Assembly (NCBI GenBank): GCA_033549305.1
Contig: JAWSUV010000092.1
Span: forward strand, 1 to 10,857
Reading direction: 5' to 3'
DNA: 10,857 nucleotides
Source of the DNA: Anoxynatronum sp033549305
Lineage (GTDB): Bacteria > Bacillota > Clostridia > Peptostreptococcales > Tindalliaceae
The notes under the pieces were generated by a model. It was not told the DNA's origin. It saw only the letters and a program-made list of their open reading frames with translations, and did no database searches. This document shows, in pieces, positions 6,173 through 10,857 of this stretch (within the stretch, counting starts at the first letter, position 1; each line of letters opens with the position of its first letter). Both the position numbers and the translations under genes were made by a program.

Positions 6173-6736
6173 ATGAAAGAAATCACCATTAAAAAGTCAT
6201 TGATTCAATTCTCTGTCGGGATTTGTGTCCTTTTTGTGATTTTAGGACTCATACCACTAACAGTGCTGCAAATCACCGAGGAGAATAGACAGCCGTCTGA
6301 AAAGCGGCTGGTGTCACAATGGAGAGCCGAGGCAGGAGACACATTTCACATAACCTGGACTCATTCTGTCACCAATCAGCCGGTAAAAGAAGTATACCAA
6401 ATAAATGATAATTTGATGATTGGCATTCAGGAGATGTTTTTTAACGAGCACGGTCCCAATCTGCCTTTCGGGCCGGAAGGTGGAACCCAATGGGAAATCA
6501 GGGATGGCATGTTCCGGGTATACAATTACGACACAGTGTTTGAGGCGCTGCCTGTCAGAATTGGCCAGATCGTAGCAGACCATACCTTATATTATCAGGA
6601 GCATATAATTGCCCTGAGAGAGGTGTCGCGCCCTGGTGGTTTCGTGATGATCCGGGCCCGGCGCATAAATGTCATTCGATTTCTTTTTGAGGAGGGAAAG
6701 CTGTGGCTGACAAAGAAAAAAATCAGGAACATATAA
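6173..6736 (+). CDS. DUF1850 domain-containing membrane-anchored protein
   Basis: This is a 187-residue protein with one N-terminal membrane segment (about 12-33) and an extracytoplasmic domain. Its WTHSV motif (62-66) followed by PVKEVYQI, and the later NEHGPNLPFG (91-100), match DUF1850. That family is regularly encoded between the TAXI binding protein and the fused permease, as here, and is thought to be a transporter accessory of unknown mechanism. The ATG at 6173 has only a weak ribosome binding site (AAGTGAT, 6157-6163). The 3' end overlaps the permease gene by 34 bases in another frame, and the permease ribosome binding site lies inside this gene, so the two are probably translationally coupled. 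The last 12 residues are unusually basic (LTKKKIRNI). Confidence 0.88.
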   Translation: MKEITIKKSLIQFSVGICVLFVILGLIPLTVLQITEENRQPSEKRLVSQWRAEAGDTFHITWTHSVTNQPVKEVYQINDNLMIGIQEMFFNEHGPNLPFGPEGGTQWEIRDGMFRVYNYDTVFEALPVRIGQIVADHTLYYQEHIIALREVSRPGGFVMIRARRINVIRFLFEEGKLWLTKKKIRNI

Positions 6737-8703
6737 AAGAAGATCAAACCATTGAGTCATTGATTGTGCAGGAACTTGATGAAGAAAAACAGGAAGAAAT
6801 CAAAGCAAAATTCGACAGGGAGTTTGCCTATCGACGTCTTGCAGGAGTGATGAGCAAAGTTATTACCGTGGTCGCGATCACCTGGGCACTTATTCAATTG
6901 TACACCGCAGCTTTTGGGGTTTACCCCACCACCATCCAACGGGGTCAGCATGTTGGATTTGCACTGTTTTTGGTCTTTACACTCTACCCTATTCGCAAAG
7001 CCATCAAGGGCGATAAAATTCCCTGGTATGATTTTATCTTTGCATTGGTGGGTGCTTATGTGGCCTTTTACCATGTGCTGAACTACCAGGCCATCATCCA
7101 CCGGGCAGGCGCTTATACACAGATGGATATTATTGTTTCCATAGTAGCTGTCCTCCTGGTGCTTGAAGCTACCCGACGGATTGCAGGGCCTGTGTTGGTA
7201 ACTGTTGCCTCCATCTTTCTGCTGTATGCTTATCTGGGACCGATATTTCCCGGGTTTCTTTCCCATCGTGGATATGCTATCCCACGGATTGCCACGTATA
7301 TGTGGATGTCGACTGAAGCCATCTTGGGGATTCCCATCGGAGTCTCGTCCACGTTTATATTCCTGTTCCTGGTGTTTGCCACGTATCTGAAAAAGACGGG
7401 TATCGGTGACTGGCTCACGGATTTGGCAATGGGAGTTGCAGGTGGTTCCACCGGAGGTCCGGCAAAAGCAGCGGTTATTGCCAGTGCCAGCCAGGGAACA
7501 ATCTCCGGCAGCTCAGTGGCGAATACGGTTGGGACCGGTTCCGTCACCATACCGCTCATGAAAAGCATTGGCTACCGTCCGGAATTTGCCGCTGCTACAG
7601 AAGCGGCTGCTTCCACCGGCGGCCAATTGATGCCGCCAGTCATGGGGGCTGCTGCATTCATCATGACGGAGTTCACAGGACTGCCTTATGTGACGATTGC
7701 TCTTTCAGCAGCGATTCCAGCCTTTTTGTATTTTACCGGTGTCTTCATGATGGTCCATTTGGAGGCCAAAAAACAGGGTTTGAAAGGCCTTCCCCGGAAT
7801 CTACTTCCAAATCCCATAAAACTGATTATAGAAAAATGGTTCCTGGCACTGCCAATTTTTGTAATTGTCTATTTGTTAATATCCGGCAGGACACCCATGC
7901 GGGCGGCACTGTTTGCGATTATCTCCGCCATTTTGGTATCTTTCATCCGTAAAGATACACGAATGAAGCTCATCGAAATACTGGAAGGGCTTGAAGAAGG
8001 CGCCCGTTCTGCACTGCCGGTGGTCATGGCATGTGCTACGGCTGGGATAATTGTCGGTATCGTAACGCTGACCGGACTTGGTGTTAAATTCTCTACTGGA
8101 ATCTTAATTCTTTCCGGTGGGAATATATATTTAGCCATGATGTTCACCATGTTCGCATCCATCATTCTGGGGATGGGGATGCCCACCACTGCCAATTACA
8201 TTGTTCAGGCGACCATTGCTGCACCTGTCCTGGTGGAACTGGGAATACCGGTGATAGCCGCCCACCTTTTTGTGTTTTACTTCGGCATCATTGCTGACAT
8301 AACACCACCAGTGGCATTGGCAGCTTTTGCAGGATCAGGTATCGCAGGATCCAATCCCTTCAAAACGGGTGTGGAAGCCTCGAAATTGGCATTTGCAGCC
8401 TATTTGGTTCCCTATATATTTGCCATGCATCCGGAGTTGGTGCTGGTGGATTGGTCGGCAGGATCCCTGATTTTTTCATTAATCACTGCACTCATAGGAA
8501 TGTATGCCATTGCTGCCGGTGTCAGCGGCTATATGAATGAAAAACTTGGAGCGCTCTCACGTGTCATTTTTGCAGCTGGAGGCTTGCTGCTAATTGATCC
8601 GCGGATGGTTACCAATGTTGGCGGTATTGCTATCGTTGCAGCGATGTTTGTTGTTATCCGATTGCGCAATAAAAAGCAAAATGCGGAAGCATCAGTTTCC
8701 TAA
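6703..8703 (+). CDS. TRAP transporter fused permease (DctQ-DctM), TAXI type
   Basis: This is the membrane permease of a cation-driven TRAP transporter, with small (DctQ-like) and large (DctM-like) subunits fused in one 666-residue chain. Residues 1-48 are a charged cytosolic tail rich in Glu and Lys. Hydrophobic segments then run almost to the end. Family landmarks are ISGSSVANTVGTGSVTIPLM (267-286), GGQLMPPVMGAAAFIM (306-321), GMGMPTTANYI (about 488-498) and FGIIADITPPVALAAFAGSG (about 527-546), which lie in the re-entrant loops that bind cation and substrate. The start is GTG at 6703, set by GAGGAGGG (6689-6696). It works with the binding protein and DUF1850 protein upstream. TRAP systems are usually sodium-coupled, but the coupling ion cannot be proved from sequence. 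Confidence 0.95.
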   Translation: MADKEKNQEHIKEDQTIESLIVQELDEEKQEEIKAKFDREFAYRRLAGVMSKVITVVAITWALIQLYTAAFGVYPTTIQRGQHVGFALFLVFTLYPIRKAIKGDKIPWYDFIFALVGAYVAFYHVLNYQAIIHRAGAYTQMDIIVSIVAVLLVLEATRRIAGPVLVTVASIFLLYAYLGPIFPGFLSHRGYAIPRIATYMWMSTEAILGIPIGVSSTFIFLFLVFATYLKKTGIGDWLTDLAMGVAGGSTGGPAKAAVIASASQGTISGSSVANTVGTGSVTIPLMKSIGYRPEFAAATEAAASTGGQLMPPVMGAAAFIMTEFTGLPYVTIALSAAIPAFLYFTGVFMMVHLEAKKQGLKGLPRNLLPNPIKLIIEKWFLALPIFVIVYLLISGRTPMRAALFAIISAILVSFIRKDTRMKLIEILEGLEEGARSALPVVMACATAGIIVGIVTLTGLGVKFSTGILILSGGNIYLAMMFTMFASIILGMGMPTTANYIVQATIAAPVLVELGIPVIAAHLFVFYFGIIADITPPVALAAFAGSGIAGSNPFKTGVEASKLAFAAYLVPYIFAMHPELVLVDWSAGSLIFSLITALIGMYAIAAGVSGYMNEKLGALSRVIFAAGGLLLIDPRMVTNVGGIAIVAAMFVVIRLRNKKQNAEASVS

Positions 8704-8774
8704 ATAAGTATCTTTAGATCTCCATGGGTTGCAGGAGTGTTGGATTCTGTGTCGAATAAATGAATCAACGCCTA

Positions 8775-8821
8775 TGATGGGATAAATTTCAGCGCTTTTA
8801 CTCCCATCAACGGAAGCGAGG
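8775..8821 (+). promoter_or_regulatory. Leader with two alternative hairpins next to the ribosome binding site
   Basis: TGATGGGA (8775-8782) pairs perfectly with TCCCATCA (8802-8809). CGCTTTT (8793-8799) can pair with GGAAGCG (8812-8818, two G-U pairs), which touches the GAGG ribosome binding site (8818-8821) of the permease gene at 8830. The two stems interlock, and the joining loops look too short for both to form together, so they may be alternatives. Upstream, a weak promoter-like pair TTGCAG/TCGAAT (8729-8734 and 8752-8757, spacing 17) could start a new transcript. A translational control role is speculative. Confidence 0.35.
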
Positions 8822-8829
8822 TTCTACTC

Positions 8830-9858
8830 ATGGAAGAGATGCTGATCACGTTCATGTACCTTTCTGCCGGACTCTTTATGGGCTGGTCCCTGGGTGCCAA
8901 TGATGCAGCCAATATTTTTGGCACGGCTGTCGTGACGCGGATGGTCCGGTTCAGGACGGCCGCCATCATCATGACTGTCATGATTTCGCTGGGGGCGGTG
9001 GTAAGCGGTGCTGGTCCGGCCGAAACCCTGCTTTCTCTGGGTGCCATCGAGCATCTGGAGGAAGCCTTCATCGTTTCACTCTCAGCAGCCATAACCATCC
9101 TGATCATGGTAAGGCGCGGGCTGCCGGTTTCCACCTCTCAGGCGATTGTGGGAGCCATTATCGGCTGGAATCTTCATTCCGGTCATCCCATTGACTGGTC
9201 ACTGTTGCTTAAGATTGCCGGAACCTGGGTGTTTGCTCCTGTTCTGGGAGCGGCGTTTGCCATGTTTTACTATGTCCTGCTCAGACGTATGTATCATCAT
9301 GCGCAGATACACCTGCTGAAAATGGACCGGATCCTGAGGGGAGCGCTGCTGCTGTCTGGCGCTTTTGGTGCCTACAGCCTGGGAGCCAACAACATGGCAA
9401 ATGTGGTAGGCGTCTTTGTCAACAGTGTTTCTTTGCCGGATCTCATTCTGGGAAGATGGCAGTTAATGAGTGGACAGCAGCTGCTTTTCTTTTTAGGGGC
9501 TGCAGCTGTTTCTGTTGGTGTATGTACTTATTCGCACAGGGTCATGAACACCGTGGGCAGTCAGATTTATCAGTTAACACCATTATCTGCACTGGTGGTG
9601 GTGCTGGCCAGCGCTACCGTGCTTTTTCTGTTTGCTTCTCAGGGGTTGCAGACAGGGTTGATTGCAGCCGGACTGCCTACCTTCCCGCTGGTGCCGGTCT
9701 CCCAGTCTCAGGCGGTTGTCGGTGCAATCATTGGCATTGGATTGTTGAAAGGCGGCCGCAATCTGAATGGGCGCTTGTTGGCAACCATTGCCGGCGGGTG
9801 GGTCTTGACGCCCCTGGCAGCCATGATTCTGAGTTTTTTTCTATTGAGTTTTGCCTAA
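8830..9858 (+). CDS. Short PiT-family inorganic anion permease
   Basis: This is a 342-residue polytopic membrane protein of the inorganic phosphate transporter (PiT) family, which also contains sulfate permeases such as CysP. The inverted-repeat design is visible. The N-half has GANDAAN (22-28) and VSTSQAIVGAIIG (100-112). The C-half has GANNMAN (185-191) and VSQSQAVVGAIIG (290-302). The first signature keeps the Asp, while the second has Asn at the matching place. The ATG at 8830 follows GAGG (8818-8821). No PhoU-like/DUF47 partner is next to it, and the following gene is a HAD phosphatase whose ribosome binding site overlaps this stop codon. Phosphate or sulfate are both possible substrates; the sequence does not decide. 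Confidence 0.9.
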   Translation: MEEMLITFMYLSAGLFMGWSLGANDAANIFGTAVVTRMVRFRTAAIIMTVMISLGAVVSGAGPAETLLSLGAIEHLEEAFIVSLSAAITILIMVRRGLPVSTSQAIVGAIIGWNLHSGHPIDWSLLLKIAGTWVFAPVLGAAFAMFYYVLLRRMYHHAQIHLLKMDRILRGALLLSGAFGAYSLGANNMANVVGVFVNSVSLPDLILGRWQLMSGQQLLFFLGAAAVSVGVCTYSHRVMNTVGSQIYQLTPLSALVVVLASATVLFLFASQGLQTGLIAAGLPTFPLVPVSQSQAVVGAIIGIGLLKGGRNLNGRLLATIAGGWVLTPLAAMILSFFLLSFA

Positions 9859-9874
9859 GGAGGAATTTACTATC
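9857..9874 (+). promoter_or_regulatory. Strong ribosome binding site pointing to an ATC start codon
   Basis: AAGGAGG (9857-9863) overlaps the stop codon of the permease gene (TAA, 9856-9858). Eight bases further on is ATC (9872-9874), in frame with the HAD protein. This is the ideal place for a start, and the resulting N-terminus, NKIIISDVDGTLF, is standard for the family. The only in-frame TTG upstream (9851) lies before this site and has no ribosome binding site of its own. The next in-frame GTG (9896) encodes part of the catalytic motif. Confidence 0.7.
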
Positions 9875-10681
9875 AATAAGATCATCATATCAGACGTGGA
9901 TGGTACCCTCTTTAAGTCTGGGAACAAGGTACAACCCCGAAAGTTGGAGTTGGTGCATCGGTTTCAGGAACAGGGAGGGATTTTCACCCTGGCAACAGGA
10001 CGAATGAAAAAAGCCATTGAACCTTTTATCGATGAGCTTGCTATCAGGTTTCCAGTGATTGTATACAATGGAGCCCAGATTGTGGATCCTGTGACGAACC
10101 AATTACTTGCCTCCAAGGAACTGACGCCATCACTCGCAGAATCAGCATTGACGCTGTTGGAACAATACCCTCTAAGCCCGATCATGCATGTTAACCAGCA
10201 GCCTTATGTCTGGAAGCAGACTCAGGAGGTGCTGGAGCATATGAAAAAAGACAACATTGAATGCCTGGTTCACGAAAATCTCCATGACCTAACAATTCAT
10301 TCGCCCACAAAGATACTGGTTATTGGCGAGCCGGAGCGGTTGCAGGAATTTGAAGCAGCGTTTCAGCAAACGGTGGAGAATGGCTTTCAACTGGTTTACT
10401 CTGACTGGAATTATTTGGAAATTCTTCCTTGGGGCGCATCCAAGGGAAATGCACTGGAAACACTGGCCCGGATAAAGGGGATATCCATGAAGCACATGAT
10501 CGCAGTGGGGGATGAACGAAACGACATTTCCATGCTGCAGGCTGCAGGACTGGGTGTGGCAGTGGCGAATGCCGATGAAACGGTTCAACGTCAGGCGAAC
10601 AGGGTGACACGGGGCAGCTGGAATCAGGGACTGGAAGAGGTCATTGAAGCCGTTCTGGCACATAAAAAAGAATATAACTGA
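9872..10681 (+). CDS. Cof-type HAD-IIB phosphatase
   Basis: This is a cytosolic haloacid-dehalogenase-fold hydrolase that removes phosphate from small phosphorylated metabolites. Counting from the ATC at 9872 it has 269 residues, normal for Cof proteins. Motif I is DVDGTL (8-13) with nucleophile Asp8 and acid/base Asp10. Motif II is TLATGR (39-44). The catalytic Lys191 lies in GASKGNAL. Motif IV is GDERND (213-218) with Mg-binding Asp214 and Asp218. The stretch between is the IIB cap that sets substrate choice, so the substrate is not predictable. An alternative start at TTG 9851 would add seven residues encoded by the ribosome binding site itself and is less likely. The gene is translationally coupled to the permease upstream. 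Confidence 0.9.
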   Translation: MNKIIISDVDGTLFKSGNKVQPRKLELVHRFQEQGGIFTLATGRMKKAIEPFIDELAIRFPVIVYNGAQIVDPVTNQLLASKELTPSLAESALTLLEQYPLSPIMHVNQQPYVWKQTQEVLEHMKKDNIECLVHENLHDLTIHSPTKILVIGEPERLQEFEAAFQQTVENGFQLVYSDWNYLEILPWGASKGNALETLARIKGISMKHMIAVGDERNDISMLQAAGLGVAVANADETVQRQANRVTRGSWNQGLEEVIEAVLAHKKEYN

Positions 10682-10719
10682 CAGAAAAAACCATATACTA
10701 CAGCTGCCAGGAGTTCCTT

Positions 10720-10748
10720 TGGACAACCGGTCAGAAATCTGATAAGAT
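10720..10748 (+). promoter_or_regulatory. Predicted sigma-A promoter with extended -10
   Basis: The -35 box TGGACA (10720-10725; 5 of 6 positions) is 17 bases from the -10 box TAAGAT (10743-10748; 4 of 6), which is directly preceded by TGA (extended -10 pattern). Transcription would start near 10755 and drive the gene at 10822. No clear terminator is seen between the HAD stop and this site. Confidence 0.5.
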
Positions 10749-10821
10749 AACAGAAAAATATGACTGCAGGAAGTACATGAACATAAAATGTGAAGAGTCA
10801 AATGCAAAGAGGAGGTTGGAC

Positions 10822-10857
10822 ATGAAAAAACTCATCTCACTGGAAGAAGCCATGGAT
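10822..10857 (+). CDS. Start of a gene, possibly CoA-transferase subunit A (partial)
   Basis: Only 12 codons are visible (MKKLISLEEAMD), cut by the window edge. The ATG is preceded by GAGGAGG (10809-10815) at 6 bases, so the start is sound. The opening resembles the N-terminus of acyl-CoA:acetoacetate CoA-transferase alpha subunits, which typically begin with a Lys-rich start and ISLEEA before the helix leading to the Gly-rich loop. Such an enzyme would make sense beside BKACE, which produces acetoacetate. Twelve residues are not enough to be sure of the family. Confidence 0.4.
   Translation, partial: MKKLISLEEAMD

Noticed and set aside
8775..8818. True H-type pseudoknot in the PiT leader
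   Set aside because: The linker between the first stem's 3' arm and the second stem's 3' arm is two bases, too short to span an 8-pair stem; the stems are better seen as alternatives.
8772..9134. Minus-strand open frame opposite the PiT gene, and similar long antisense frames inside iolB, BKACE and the aminotransferase
   Set aside because: Their sequences are low-complexity mirror images of well-supported coding frames, without ribosome binding sites or family features.
9851..9871. TTG at 9851 as the start of the HAD gene
   Set aside because: It precedes the strong ribosome binding site, has none of its own, and would add seven residues with no counterpart in the family.
10701..10721. Terminator downstream of the HAD gene (AGGA/TCCT)
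   Set aside because: It has four pairs with a 2-base loop and no T tract; not a workable terminator.

Overview
The window looks like a stretch of chromosome from an anaerobic, amino-acid-fermenting Bacillota (Clostridia-like). The reasons are strong AGGAGG-type ribosome binding sites, several TTG/GTG starts, one-directional dense gene packing, and enzyme and transporter families common in that group. All convincing genes lie on the + strand. There are no rRNA or tRNA genes, CRISPR arrays or recognisable insertion sequences. I cannot name the genus from the sequence.

Layout. (1) Bases 1-62 hold the end of an unidentified gene. (2) 181-1873 is a two-gene unit: an unrecognised soluble protein that seems to contain two PH-like halves, then a KduI/IolB-family protein (IolB, 5-deoxy-glucuronate isomerase). 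A short terminator-like hairpin follows. (3) 1918-2190 is AT-rich and non-coding, with several dyads and a near-consensus promoter driving a single DUF3870 gene (2192-2563). (4) 2564-2788 is a structured intergenic region with a clean hairpin and a long multi-tier hairpin ending in six T. (5) 2789-8703 is the core: a class III aminotransferase, a beta-keto acid cleavage enzyme (BKACE/DUF849), a TAXI-type TRAP binding lipoprotein, a DUF1850 membrane-anchored protein and a fused TRAP permease. (6) 8830-10681 holds a short PiT-family anion permease and a Cof-type HAD phosphatase. (7) 10720-10857 has a predicted promoter and the first 12 codons of a gene that resembles CoA-transferase alpha subunits.

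How the genes may work together (inference): the TAXI TRAP system imports an organic anion, probably an amino acid. The aminotransferase converts it to a beta-keto acid. The BKACE enzyme condenses that with acetyl-CoA to give acetoacetate plus a new acyl-CoA. The CoA transferase starting at the right edge could recycle the acetoacetate. The BKACE protein keeps the zinc and catalytic residues of lysine-pathway Kce but has Val where Kce has Glu14. This fits a substrate whose amino group has already been removed by the neighbouring aminotransferase, so the cluster could be a beta-amino-acid degradation pathway distinct from lysine fermentation.

The most concrete oddity is the start of the HAD phosphatase. 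An ideal Shine-Dalgarno sequence is spaced for an ATC codon, and there is no normal start codon in a sensible place.
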